Below are positions 34,497 to 46,047 of a DNA stretch of 64,000 bases, piece after piece. Under the pieces are notes generated by a model, which saw nothing but the letters and a program-made list of their open reading frames with translations, ran no database searches and was not told the DNA's origin. The position numbers and the translations under genes were made by a program. Within the stretch, counting starts at the first letter, position 1. Each line of letters begins with the position of its first letter. Source of the DNA: Margaritispora aquatica (lineage: Eukaryota > Ascomycota > Leotiomycetes > Helotiales > Discinellaceae); contig VJWN01000019.1 in NCBI GenBank assembly GCA_007644065.1, positions 1 through 64,000 of the forward strand. Direction: 5' to 3'.

Positions 34497-35845
34497 TCAT
34501 TGAAGTGAACCAGCCATCCCTTTCTCCAAATCTCTTCTCTCCTTTTCGGTATACATCACACTAACATTCGTAGTTTTGGTGATGCCTCCTTGATCCTTTT
34601 GGATTGGCAGAATGTATTCTTCACTCTCTGAGTCTGGCAACTTCGTTGATACTCCATTTCCAATCGTGGTGCTGTGATTATAACTCTTCAATGTGCCATC
34701 TCGTCCTTCTCCATATGGCACGTATCCTTTCGTGCCTCGGCTCCCGCCTTTTGCGTAATTGTTCATCGCATATGTGTCGCTTGCATTGGTGGAGACTTGC
34801 TTCTTGACATGCATAATCAACGGACGAAGTGCTGGGATGGATGCTGCGATGATTACGACGTAATTTTCGATCGTAAACCACATTATAAAGTCTACTGTAA
34901 GGTCTTTGTAACATTAGTTCTGTTAATTGCGCTTTTAGTGGCGGCTTACATGTAAAGTCTTCCACTTTCGCCAGATTCCCCAACATAATCGTCTTCACAA
35001 TAGATGCAGCAAATGCACTGTTCATTAGCTAAGACCGAATCACTCAGGAGATGACTTACAAAATGCTCATGCCCATAAGAATGCTTAGTATGACCTTGAT
35101 GCGAACAGTCATGTTGAGATCCTTTAGTATAGCAATTGGAAGGAATGTTAATATAAGATCATGAACACAATTCAAAGCTAGAAACGTTAGTGACAATCTT
35201 TCCAATCTGAAGAGAGTTATTGCCTCCTTGAAGATAACCTGTATCCACTTGCATCTTTCGACTCCAACACTTCCCTCCGACAGATGGATCCCATAAAGCT
35301 GCGAACTTTTCGCATTGGCAGAAAATGAGGATGATTTGAATTGTATTATATAAAGCTTGCACAATGATGACGGACCACAGAGTCCATCTCCTCGGTTTAC
35401 TGGTACCAACAAACTTCAAGAGGTATAAGGCGAAGGAGATACGTGCAAGTGTAGGTGCAACAATGCCAGGTGTCTAAGAAATTAGTTTCGCAGCTCCCAA
35501 CAACGAAAGATGACTTACCTGAGCAATGAACTCGAACTTGATAGCATTCACGATGTGATCTGGAGCTAGGTAGAAGATATGTCTGCCTATACCCCAGCTT
35601 ACTGCATGTGTAATGAGGGAAGTGTTGAGAACAGCGGAGACCTGAGATGTTAGCGCAAACTCGAAAAATAATGAATTACTGACCAAAGCCGCGATCATAA
35701 GATAATCATCAAGTCCAACACGGCCCACCACTTTGGCCTGAGTGTAAATACGTAAAGCAACAAACACAATAGCGATGCTTGCTTCTGACCATGCAGAAAT
35801 AAGCACACGCGAACCAATGTTGACATCGGGAGGTAAGTCTGCCAT
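34497..35845 (-). CDS. Rhodopsin-domain seven-helix membrane protein (second copy of the family)
   Basis: Exons 35845-35684, 35641-35519, 35473-35224, 35177-35060, 35017-34950 and 34894-34497 give 372 residues. It carries the family fingerprint: ALRIYTQAKVVGRVGLDDYLM, an extracellular WGIGRH stretch, FALYLLKFVG, CEKFAALWDPSVGGKCW, ALNCVHDLILTFLPI, and SIPALRPLI before a polar tail. Intron 3 (35223-35178, 46 bp) begins GC rather than GT and ends CTAACGTTTCTAG. Only this GC-AG choice restores QGALNC. Intron 1 is short (42 bp). It lacks a CFEM domain. It is related by family, not closely, to the gene at 23.5 kb. Its ligand or signalling role is unknown. Confidence 0.87.
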
Positions 35846-37687
35846 TGTTGGAAAGATTGTTTCGATGAAGTCAAAGAGCGTAAGAATAAGGTATTGCCCC
35901 TCTTCAACACTATTAAGACATCACAACACTTATGTTTGTCTTGAACACAATTGACATAGGGGTTTCGCTTCAGTGCAAGACAGGGCGTATGTTTCTCGTT
36001 TGAGAGCATGCACGTTCATCACAAAAATTGTGCTTCAATGAAGCCAGGCTGATGGTCTCAACATGCATTTCTCTTCGTAACCCATGGGTGCCTTGTAAGA
36101 ACAGTTTGAGTTCCTTGATCGTTCGCTCCTTTTGTTTGATCTTTCACTGAAAATTGTCGACACGAAGCTGAGGAGATTAACCGTCGACAGCAAAAGGAGG
36201 GCATTCAATATCAGGAACACGATCTCGCGCGCCAATGGCCAAGATAGGAACAGATATCACCCCACGAATGTAACCCCGCGAGCAAGAAATTGCTTGAAGC
36301 AGCAAAAGTTGCGTGGGAGAATTAGTCCAGCCATGTTGCACTGAGCAAGATATCGACAAGGATTTCCTTCAAGACCCTTTCCAAGCTGGAGCCCCTCCCT
36401 TCAAGGATAACAATTAAACCTGGTCAAGAAATACTTGTCATATTGAAAAATGCCGACTCAGTCAACAAATTATTGTTCAAGACAATCTAGAATTTTTCAA
36501 GTGTTTTCTATGGTATTTCATTCATTCAATCCCCCATCAGGACGTTGGTGGCGTATTCTATTCAAAGCCGGATCGGGCCTTGGAATAATACGCCACCAAT
36601 TCGGTAGGCAATCTGTGCCGCCAGCGCCACTTTCTCAGAAATCAACAACCCTCCAACGGTGTCAGTAATATAACAGGTCGAGTAAGCGAACTTCGTACCC
36701 GACAGTTTGGTTCCCCGCCATTTTATCCGGAAGGCACTTTCGCACGGTTTCAGCCCAAGTCCGCTGCAGGTGAAAAGGATAAACGCCACCAACTAGAATG
36801 TTCAAAATATGTTTGAGGCCGCGCCTCAGTGGGAAATTTTTCAATATGACAGTGTTTTCGCCACGCCCGCTACATTCCTCTTTCGTCGAAGCCGGAAAAT
36901 TAAATAATTTACAAATATTTCAGTAGTATAGCTATTGACAGGAAATTTCCCGTAGCTATCTTGATTCTATACTCTGTCAATGTAGATATCGTTTCCACAC
37001 ATTCTCTTTCAGTGTGTGTGACAGTTGTACACATTCTGAGGCACATTCTATCCGGCTGTATTTCTGTCTTAGAGGTTGATGAGTTTTCACAGCCGGGTTG
37101 AAATAGATATCGAAATGTGCGCTAAGCTCGGAAGCGAATTATTCATTGTGAGTGTTGCGAGCAAGCGAAAGAGCATCAGTAACTCAATTGTATGGCTGGA
37201 AAGTACAGAGATACAGCCGGATAAGACTCTTCAAGTGCGAATGCAGATTCGCTTCCACCCCCTTCGCTTACGACAAATGTTTGGCTAGGGTCTAGGGAAG
37301 TACACTTCCCGGAAGCTCCCCGGCCCCAGCTACTCAAGCAAAAAGAAAGCCCCGTTCGCATGAGCTACTGTTCCTTGTGTTTTGTGGCACTGGGCACTCT
37401 TGGTTTATCGCTAATCCTCGCCAAATATGCATGCTGCAATGACCACAATATTTCATTCATCCTTGATAAGTACTGCCAGGTTCTTATTCGAATCTAGAGT
37501 ATTGGAATCTATTTCATAACCCAGCAAGATTGTTACAACTCATGCAAGGCTCCATACCTGACCTACAGGCCATCCACTTTCCAGGAAGTATCAAAATCTC
37601 CTCCTGGTCTTAAGCTCCAAGTCTTCGCATATTATCCTTTTCTTCCCGTACACAATCTTTCACTTCTCTTCCTTTGGCCAATTTGAA
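35846..37687. other. Gene-free interval of 1.8 kb
   Basis: The longest gene-free stretch apart from 49.2-51.4 kb and the subtelomere. Only short unrelated ORFs are present. It includes a hairpin-forming repeat (36545-36793, listed separately). The last 150 bp before 37688 are C/T-rich leader sequence. Confidence 0.6.
36545..36793. repeat. Inverted TTGGTGGCGT repeats, possible small MITE or foldback element
   Basis: TTGGTGGCGTATT at 36545-36557 has its exact complement at 36587-36599, with a loop whose flanks also pair imperfectly. A third complementary copy (AAACGCCACCAA) lies at 36782-36793. The outermost pair would bound a 249 bp element, but no clear target duplication is visible. Confidence 0.45.
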
Positions 37688-39544
37688 ATGGCAAATACTT
37701 CCTCAGACATGAAAATGGACAAACCTTCGACTCCCATCGACATTGAGAAAAAGTCTCATCATCATGATGCCGCCGAGATGAACGCTGATGGCGAGTATCT
37801 CGTCCTCAAGAAAGACAGTGGCAGCGATAGCTCAGTCAAAGACATCAAATACGCGAAGGATGGCAAGACGGCTCTCATTCCCCAACCTTCAGACGATCTC
37901 GCCGATCCTTTGAACTGGTCTTGGAGTAAGAAGCACTCTGTACTCGTTGCTCTTACTTTCAGTTCACTCCTCAGTGACTGGGGTATGACTTGGGGAACAA
38001 CTCTTTTCGAAGCCCAAGCCAAGGACTGGGGAATGAGCATTGTTGGTGTCTCTCACTCTCTTGGTGGTGGTATCTTTCTTCAGGGACCTGGTGGTGTCTT
38101 GGCTGTGCCCTTGGTTCAAAGATATGGAAGGTATGTACATCGTCGAGGCTAGCCAAATTCACCTTCGTCAAAGCCAGAGACTGGCAGATATGCAGACACC
38201 TATGCATCGCAGTTCTATAAAGAAAAATTCTAGATTCTTTTTCTTTGTATAACTTCTCAATGTGTGTGGCATTGAAACATATTGTGTTTCTGTCTTCGAC
38301 GACGATAAATTTTGAAAGCCCCGCGTATCAAACGTCACAACAACGCTAACTCTCCCAGATTACCAGTACTATTCTGGTCTCAAGTCCTGTCTTGCATCGT
38401 GGTTGTCGGCGCCGCTCTTGCCCCAACATACGCAGGTTTCACAGCATGTCGTACTCTCCAAGGATTCTTCAATACCGCTCCCCAAGTTATCGGCCTCACC
38501 ATTATTCACGACATGTTTTTCTTCCACGAGCGTACGCGAAAGATCAACTTCTGGGCTTTCTCGTTCCTCGTTGGACCATATGCTGGACCATTGATCTCTG
38601 GTTTCCTTATCCAAAAGATCAACTGGCGTGCAGACTTCGCCGTAATGGCTGGGTTCCATGCATTTTCCGTTCTGCTCGTGGTGTTTTTTGGACATGAGAC
38701 ATTATACGACCGTGAACATCCAGAGAATAACATTGAATGCAAAGGCATTATCGGCAAGATCCAGGAACTGACTGGTATTGCTGGTTTGAAGACTAAAGGA
38801 CGCCCACCTCTCATGACAGTTTTCAAGGATCTCATGGCCCTCTCATATCTCCCTCACCTCGTCCTTCCCAGCGCTATCTTCTTATTGTGCATTTACATGT
38901 GGGCCATCGGCATCACTACGTCAGTGACACAATTCGTCAAGCCGCCCCCGTATCTATTCACTGACACCGCTGTCGCACTTCTCTACCTCGGGCCCATGAT
39001 CGGTGTCTTCTGCGGCGAGATCTGGGGACATTTCTTCAATGATTGGCTTTGCAACAACTATATCAAGCGACATAATGGCATCTACAAGCCAGAGAACAGA
39101 CTGTTCGGGTGCTGGCCAGCTGTTGTCATGTCCGTCGCTTCTTTGGTTCTATATGGACAGACTTTGCAACATTCTCTCTCGTGGGTTGGTATTGCCGTTG
39201 GATGGGGAATGAACTCTTTCGCTATGCTTACTGCTACTACTGCTATCTCGGCCTATGTTCTTGATTGCTTCCCTGGCCATGCAGCTCTCGCTTCCTCATG
39301 GATCACTTTCTGGAGAGTCGTTGGTAAGCACTTCCTCACCCAGTCTCTCTACACCCTACTAATAAAAACAGGCGGCTTCGTCATCACGTACTTCAACGTC
39401 GAGTGGGCTGTCAAAAGTGGTCCAGCTATCTCGTTTGGCTGCCAAGGAGCTATTGTCTTTGGTGCTTTCGGATCTATCATCCTTGTTCAGCTATTTGGTC
39501 ACAAATGGAGAGCTCAGTTTCCAGCCCCAGCTGCTGAAAACTGA
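37688..39544 (+). CDS. MFS transporter (drug:H+ antiporter-like)
   Basis: Exons 37688-38130, 38359-39323 and 39372-39544 give 526 residues. A long acidic/His-containing cytoplasmic N-terminus (1-80) ends in DPLNWSWSKKH, the entry to helix 1 in many fungal DHA1-type permeases. About twelve hydrophobic segments follow, with a conserved TCRTLQGFFNTAPQVIGLTIIHDMFFFHERTRK loop and a large central cytoplasmic loop (GKIQELTGIAGLKTKGRPPL). Intron 1 is unusually long here (228 bp), with good GTATGT and CTAACTCTCCCAG signals. The substrate is unknown. The neighbouring flavoprotein is on the same strand but 1.1 kb away. Confidence 0.9.
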
Positions 39545-40655
39545 TTGAAGTGCGTTGGATGCAGACGGTGTCCTTTTCAAATTGTAGTCAATAAATAGAT
39601 TGTTTAATCGGTAGCTGTCCTATGGATGTCATGTGACCTAAGCGTCTGAGGACTGACTCTAAGGTATCATTCATTCTTCAATAGCGACGAATTTAAGACG
39701 AAGAGTTGGCAGTTTAATCATCAAAATCTTCTTAGTCTAGCAAATGGTGATTCTCGTGATAATCCCTGCTGAAATTTCCCATTTGCTTGTCCTTACGAGG
39801 CTGTCAAAATTTGTCACTGTCAAAGATGAATTTGGCCCGCTTTGTCAAGACAACTCTTGAATATTCCTGATAGGTCAAGAGACATGCCGCCAGATTCCCA
39901 AACATGCCTAAAGCCCCCGGCATGACTTTGGCGCCTCCAACATCTATTGTTCTCTTTCCGGCAAATACAACCCAAACTTTCCCAAATCTCAAGACGGTAC
40001 ATGTTGCGAGCCACATGTGCGATCCCAACGTCCCGGTCTCCTGTCACACTCTCATTTTATCCATAAGCCACACCTTGGAGAGAAACGGCAAAGTTCGTTC
40101 TCTCCTGCAGTCTTGGGTCTTGGTCTCATAATGAGGATTTTTTGATATTTATAGTATTTGGAATATGTTGAGCATTTCAAACATGTAGCAGATTTGGGGG
40201 AGATCAGCGAGGAAACTTATCCGAGAATTTTTCAATTTCCTTCTATCCCCAACAAGTAGAAATCCCACTACTTCATCCCTATCAGGTGAAGTAAAGTAAA
40301 TGTTGTCGTTCCAACAAGGCAAGGATCCATCATCCCCAATAACCCCGCTAAAGAACGGCCCACATGCAAGCCCGTGTGAAGCCCTGGAACTGTCTCCGGG
40401 CGGGAAGTCTCCTCTTGGATGTCTGTGCAGAAAGTGCATTCGCCCACCTTGCATCCTGCTCCAGGGGTTTGGTGAGCTTAAGCGAGATATGGTAGGGAAG
40501 CCATGAGAGATTGAGCACTGGAAGCGAAGCTCACACTCGGTCGTGCATGATAGAAGCTCTTCTCGGAATGAACTTGCTCATCCTCCTTAGATCATTCCTC
40601 TCTACTCTGATAGCTTTATCATTAGATATCATCATAATCCAAAGCCAAGCGCAAG
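39545..40655. other. Gene-free interval
   Basis: About 1.1 kb between the MFS gene and the monooxygenase. Antisense and sense ORFs under 110 codons show no family resemblance. Nothing supported. Confidence 0.55.
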
Positions 40656-41987
40656 ATGGGCTCAATAATTGTCCCCTCCCAAAAACCTATCAACCTCGCC
40701 ATCATCGGAGGTGGTCTCGCCGGACTGGCTCTCACCATTGGTCTCCTGCCTCACTCCTCCAAAATAAACGTAACAATTTATGAATCCGCCCCGGCATTCG
40801 CCGAGATCGGCGTCGGCGTCGCATTTGGACCAAATGTTGTTCGAGCAATGGGGCTCATTTCCCCAGATATCGTTAAAGGCTTCAAGAAACACTCAACAAG
40901 CAATTCTCCTTCTCATCCTGAACTGAAAGAGGTATGGGCGAGCTTCAGGTATGGTATGGATAGTAAGAATGGGAACGGGCAGAAGTATGGAGATTTGATC
41001 ACGCATTTGGAAGGGACAGAGGCGCAGGGGAGGAAATGGATGGAGAGGGAGGAGGGGCTAGGGACGAGGACTTGTATTCATCGCGCAAGGTTCCTGGAGG
41101 AGCTGGTAGCGTTGGTACCGGATGGCACGGCGAGGTTCGGGAAGAGATTGATGGGGATTGAGGAGTTGAATGATGGGCAGCTAAGATTGAGCTTTGCGGA
41201 TGGCGAGAATGTGCTTGCTGATGCGGTTGTGGGATGCGACGGCATCAAAAGTGTTACGAGATCTCATGTCTTTGGATTGAACTACAAACCAAAGTTCACT
41301 GGAGAGTACGCATATCGAGCACTTGTTCCGGAAGCCATTGCTCGCGAAACACTAGGCGACGAAAGAGCATTGAACGGACAACTTTACTGTGGATACAACG
41401 GCTACATCATGTCGTACCCTGTCGAACATGGCAAGTTCGTAAATATAGCTGCAGTACGGCAGAAAGGCGACATGCTGTGGGATGATGAGAATTGGATTAT
41501 ACCATCCACTTCAGCGGAGATGGTGGCTGATTTCGAGGGCTGGGGCAGCAACATCATTGAGCTGATAAGCCGCTTTGAGAACAAAGATAAATGGGGCTTC
41601 TTCGATATCCCCCACGATCACAAGTACTACCGTGGGAAGGTGTGCTTGTTGGGTGATAGTGCACACGCTAGCACTCCTCATCTGGGAGCAGGTGCTGGAA
41701 TGGCATTTGAAGACGCTTATGTATTGAGCAACCTGCTAGGAATGGCGAATGGTGAAAGAGATGTGGAAAAAGTGTTTGCATGTTATGATGCTGCTAGGAG
41801 GGAGAGGTCACAGAATGTGATTACGAGGAGTAGGAAATCTGGGTGTGCGAATGCGTTGATGGGTGATGAAATTGGTGATAACTTTGAGAAGTTGCGTGAT
41901 GATATTGAGGAGAGGTATCGATGGGTGTGGGATTTTGACCTTCAAGCTGAGCTTGAGAAAGCAAAGAAGGGCCTTAGTAGCTTCTGA
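40656..41987 (+). CDS. FAD-dependent aromatic monooxygenase, salicylate hydroxylase-like
   Basis: Class A flavoprotein hydroxylase, 443 residues, intronless. Dinucleotide-binding GGGLAG (18-23) in the N-terminal Rossmann unit, the conserved DG motif GCDGIKS (194-199; binds FAD and NADPH), and the GD motif LLGDSAHASTPHLGAG (331-346). These three define the para-hydroxybenzoate-hydroxylase fold, and the HAS-TPHLGAGAG version is typical of fungal salicylate 1-monooxygenase-like enzymes. It would hydroxylate an aromatic acid with NAD(P)H and O2. The start is the ATG giving MGSIIVPSQK just ahead of the Rossmann strand. In a plant-associated fungus it could degrade host phenolics, which is inference. 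Confidence 0.9.
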   Translation: MGSIIVPSQKPINLAIIGGGLAGLALTIGLLPHSSKINVTIYESAPAFAEIGVGVAFGPNVVRAMGLISPDIVKGFKKHSTSNSPSHPELKEVWASFRYGMDSKNGNGQKYGDLITHLEGTEAQGRKWMEREEGLGTRTCIHRARFLEELVALVPDGTARFGKRLMGIEELNDGQLRLSFADGENVLADAVVGCDGIKSVTRSHVFGLNYKPKFTGEYAYRALVPEAIARETLGDERALNGQLYCGYNGYIMSYPVEHGKFVNIAAVRQKGDMLWDDENWIIPSTSAEMVADFEGWGSNIIELISRFENKDKWGFFDIPHDHKYYRGKVCLLGDSAHASTPHLGAGAGMAFEDAYVLSNLLGMANGERDVEKVFACYDAARRERSQNVITRSRKSGCANALMGDEIGDNFEKLRDDIEERYRWVWDFDLQAELEKAKKGLSSF

Positions 41988-43327
41988 GATTCCTATTCGG
42001 AGTGGAGAGCTGTTTTTAACAAAGTGTAATTAATTATTTCGCTCTAGCTAGACTCATAATACAACTAGCACCACAGTCCGAAGTAGGATACGTGGGAATT
42101 GAGGCTGTCATAATTCGTCGTCGTTGAAGAGGGAATATAGCTGTATAAAATGTTGGATGATACTTTGAATTGTGCTTAGCTATCATACACATCAAGGTGT
42201 ATAAAGAATACGAATTTGGCCCGCCTCGAATTGCGTTCGCTCAGCACAGGTAAGCGAGTGACATCTGTTCCTGCCCTTAACTTGTCGGGTTCGATTCTTA
42301 AGTCAAAGTAACCCAGCAAGTTCATAAATAAATCTCCTTCGCAGTGCAATTTCAAATAAAAGATAACAAAACCCGTGTCTAACCTCGAGGAATATAATCT
42401 ACGCCATTCATGGACAAAACACTATTTCATTGGCGTCCCGCTGAGCCCAAGACAATGCCCTATCCAATCTCGATGAGACTGACGAATTGAGCGGAGTGAG
42501 ATATGACTGCGGCGGAGACCCGACGATCGCTCTGTATGACTGTCGACATGACTTGGTCCTTTCTCTAGAACCGCTGAAGATGGTAAGTGAGAGAGAAAGG
42601 CGATGTCCAGAGAGCGGGGGAGTGAGCGGAAGCGAGTGGAGAAGATTTGCGGATAGGATGGAAAGGAGGAAGTGTTTGCGGCATTCAGATATAGGTTAGA
42701 ATGCAAGTTGAAGGAGGCACTGTCCTCCAGAAGTGTATACACTTAGGAGTTTGATGTCGCTGGGGTGCAAGATGCTGGAGAAGTACATTACGTCTATGAG
42801 AAAACGTGAAGAAATCGCTCAAGGAAAGCTCGCCGCAGATGACTGCACTTATCGTCCCTTGTTCCTACCTTGCGACCTCGACAATAGATAAATGCTGCAA
42901 TTTCATGGGTCTGTTTTGTTCTCTGATCTACAGGTGTATAATGAGTACGCGCACTGCATAGCAATTGAATTAGGTATCACATAGGATTAGGCGTTTTTAA
43001 TTAAAGCTTGATAGATCACTTGATCAATACACTCGATTGTCTGCCTTTGCGACCACCAAGCTAGTGAGAAAAATTCAAATGAAAGCAAATTTGAAAGTAG
43101 AAAACCGACCGAGAAAGAATGTGTGCTAGATATTGTGTCGTGTGTAAGAAAGCGTGCATTTCGGTATATCCTCGAGGTATATCAACAGATCCAACCCCAA
43201 CTCAACATCAACATCGATCATAAATCCATCACCACAATATATCCAAACTATCCATCCAGGCATTGAGAAGTAACCATAATCCCATATCATCAACATTATC
43301 AACACATGCACGCATCCGATCGGCCCT
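41988..43327. other. Gene-free interval
   Basis: No gene recognised. A GGTTCGATTC string near 42287 imitates a tRNA B-box but its stems do not pair. The proximal part next to 43328 is the 3' region of the small-protein gene. Confidence 0.55.
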
Positions 43328-43746
43328 CTAGTTGGAGTATTTTGGGTCAACCTTCTTTCTGTTTTGAGAAATCGCATTAGCAAGCGCTCTATCTGCGAAT
43401 ACAGTATCATGGGAGAGGATAAGACGTACCCAGTCTGCTTCTCGTACAGGCCTCGAGCAGTATCGGTTATCTTCTCGCCCTGTTCGGGGGTGAAGGAGTG
43501 ACCCATTTTCTTCCCAAGGAAGTCGAGTGCTGTTACACTTATTAGCTACAACTCTCTATCCGCCTCGTGTAAATGCGTTCGTGGCTGCTCCAGGAGTGGC
43601 AGAGAAGGGCAAACAAGGAGGAGGGCGAAAAACATACCCTTATCACCGTAGTCCTTATTCTGAACAGGTTGGCCAGCAGCTGGGGCTTGGGTAGTGTTGG
43701 AGGAGCTTCCACTCATAGCACTTTGAGCCTTCTTGAGGAAATCCAT
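43328..43746 (-). CDS. Small conserved fungal protein (79 aa)
   Basis: Exons 43746-43638, 43529-43430 and 43358-43328 give 79 residues. The N-terminus is an amphipathic MDFLKKAQSAMSG, followed by an Ala/Gln-rich linker, then a compact conserved half: DYGDKALDFLGKKMGHSFTP, DTARGLYEKQTGKKVDPKYSN. I recall similar small proteins in many filamentous ascomycetes, often annotated as hypothetical. No catalytic residues, signal peptide or membrane segment is present. The conserved splicing pattern and the clean join of TGKKVDPKYSN across a 31 bp last exon make the model convincing. The function is unknown. Confidence 0.85.
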
Positions 43747-45238
43747 TATGATTTTGGATTGATGTTGATGATTTAAGTTGAGTTGATGGTGATATTGTTT
43801 GAGGTTGTTGATGATGGGTAAAAGTAGAAGTAGAAGACGAGGGGAAGTATGAAGGTTAAGTATCAGGAGGAAGGTGCAGATGCCCCTCCATAACTGGCAC
43901 TTGGCACTGGTACTCGCACAGGCACAGGGAAAGAAGCTCACACTAAAAGCGGGGTGCTAATGGAGCAGAAATGGACTTTCCCAGTCCCCAGTCCCCAGTC
44001 CCCAGTCCAGCTGATCCATCCTTAGTGCTCGAAGCGACAAGCACACTTTCTCTGCCACATGTCTCAGCTGGCTCTGCAACTGGTCGGATAGAACAAAATC
44101 AGTGGAATGAGTGGGATGAGGGATAATACTGTACAGTACTGTAGATGGATAGTACATACAGTAGATAAATAATAGATAATAGATAGCAGATAGTGAATAT
44201 GTAGATATCTTAGTGGGGTGGAATCCGAGACCTGAAGCTCACTTGAGTGTCTCGTCTCTCTCAATTAACCCCTCCTATACGTCATTTTCAGTGATTGGGC
44301 GAGGACGTTCTGTTCCTTACTTGTTACTTCTCACTCTTCAAGTTAATTTCATAGACATTCCATAATCTATCGTTCTCGCGATCTCAATTCACTCACCATC
44401 AACAGATATCATCGCAATCAAAGCTCGTCCGGAAAAAGAAATATCGTCCATTCGAGCTCGAGCTCAGCACATCAGGGTTCCCTCCACGGTCAAGTGCAAT
44501 ATCGGTAACCCCGCTATCCACCCAACTCGATCGATTGACGGTGCGCATTATTTGCATAGCCACCTTCGACCAACATCCGCATCATTGCGTAGAATGGATA
44601 TAGCCGCGATAGACCCCACGAGGCGCGACCTAGAACACTTTGAAGCTCCTCTTTGAGCTATGAGGCACTTACCTCCGGCTTGGATGGATCTAATGATCTA
44701 ATAGTGCCAAGAAAATCAATGGAAGATTAGCTACCGCCAGGTTGGACATGGTTGGTAGATGTTTTGACACCACTCGGTGGAATTAGTGGATGAATTAGCG
44801 GATTGCCATCTGCCAGGACTTCGTTCAAAATCGATATTGTCCTCCAAAGGGAATATTCGAAGCAATCCTCAAGGTAAGTTCTCAAGGTAAGTGCAAGAGC
44901 TAGGACGAGTTCATCTGAAGTGATGCATAACACATGTCTGTTCTTGTACTCTTCTGATCTGCGCTGAATCGTTTTCCATATCCATTGCTACACGAGCACT
45001 CACTCCATCTCTCTGGATATATCTGTACTACCATAAACATTCCTGTCCATCCTTGGATATTGCTCACATAAAATTCAAATTCCCGCTGTTGTCGGTATTT
45101 CCCAAACGCCATATGTAATGCAATCGTACCAGGTCCCCAACCAATTATGCCTATCGTCTCATGTTCTCCTTATGTTCGTTTTCGTTGCTCCTCCTCTCGT
45201 TTGCCTTCATGATTCGATCCCTCCCTGTGCCCAGGAGA
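43747..45238. other. Gene-free interval with short repeats
   Basis: About 1.5 kb without a convincing gene. It contains a four-fold 7 bp repeat (CCCCAGT) at 43980-44008 and GATA-like ATAGATAATAGATAG strings near 44160-44200. Confidence 0.55.
43980..44008 (+). repeat. Four tandem CCCCAGT units
   Basis: A perfect 7 bp microsatellite, four units, 230 bp upstream of the small-protein start on its promoter side. Read on the opposite strand it gives ACTGGGG, which holds the CreA-type core CTGGGG; whether it acts is unknown. Confidence 0.8.
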
Positions 45239-46047
45239 TTACGAATCGTCCTGGTAGACTTGGTACGCCATGATCATCATCCACAACAAAAACACACATC
45301 CCACTAGTTGAAATGCCCACGCAGCTGTCCAGCTTTGACCTATTGATTGTTAGCTTTACCTCCACCAACATCAGCTCCAGGAACTCACAAATACTATGCT
45401 GCTGCAGCCAAGCGAGCGTCTCAATACTCGGACCCGTACTCTGCCGTCCCTCAACATACAGATTGCAATTCCCATTCACGCTTCCAGTCGGACCCCAAAG
45501 TTCTATGCTTATGACGATGAGACCGACCATCCAGAGGATAAAAAGGATGAAGGAGCCCATTATGACAATTCCGGGAAGGAGCTGCCGTTGTGAAATGAGC
45601 CAGAGCATAATGATTATGAAGAGGAGCGACAGTGAGGCTGCTGTGATCCAGTAGGGGAAATACCTGTAATTATGTTAGCTAGCGCTCTGCAGATTGTCGC
45701 CAGGTGGATAAGTAGGCAGATAAGTAGGCACTCAATCGCACATCTGCCGATATATAGAAGTTGTCGCATCTCTTCATCTGCCAATGGGTAGGAGTTGCTC
45801 TCTCCTCTCAATCTGCTATTGATCCCGTCCAATCCCCAACACTGTAATAAAAGAAGTCGACTCACCAAGGAATCCCAACCCTCAACTGATTCTGCACCGT
45901 AATAAAGCTCGCAAAAATGCCCAGTATCGTCGCGCTCCCAATCAGCATGATCAGAATCCAAAAATTCAACTGCAACGCCGGCCAGTGGTACTTTGTTCGC
46001 ACTCTCGACATCATGACTTCCGTCATCGTTGAGTCTGAGGAAGCCAT
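45239..46047 (-). CDS. Four-helix membrane protein (MARVEL-like topology)
   Basis: Exons 46047-45866, 45663-45389 and 45339-45239 give 185 residues. Four hydrophobic segments: FWILIMLIGSATILGIFASF, YWITAASLSLLFIIIMLWL, IVIMGSFILFILWMVGLIVI, and AWAFQLVGCVFLLWMMIMAY. The loop between helices 3 and 4 is extracellular-like, with paired Cys and ending HSICQSWTAAWAF, a feature shared with fungal MARVEL-type proteins of eisosome or vesicle membranes. The N-terminus is short and cytosolic. I assign topology only, not a function. Confidence 0.8.

Noticed and set aside
42270..42310. tRNA-like B-box (GGTTCGATTC)
   Set aside because: The flanking five bases on either side do not pair to a T stem and no A-box or acceptor stem can be drawn.
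43747..45238. Several 60-70 codon ORFs as small secreted proteins
   Set aside because: None has a signal peptide, Cys pattern or consistent codon use.
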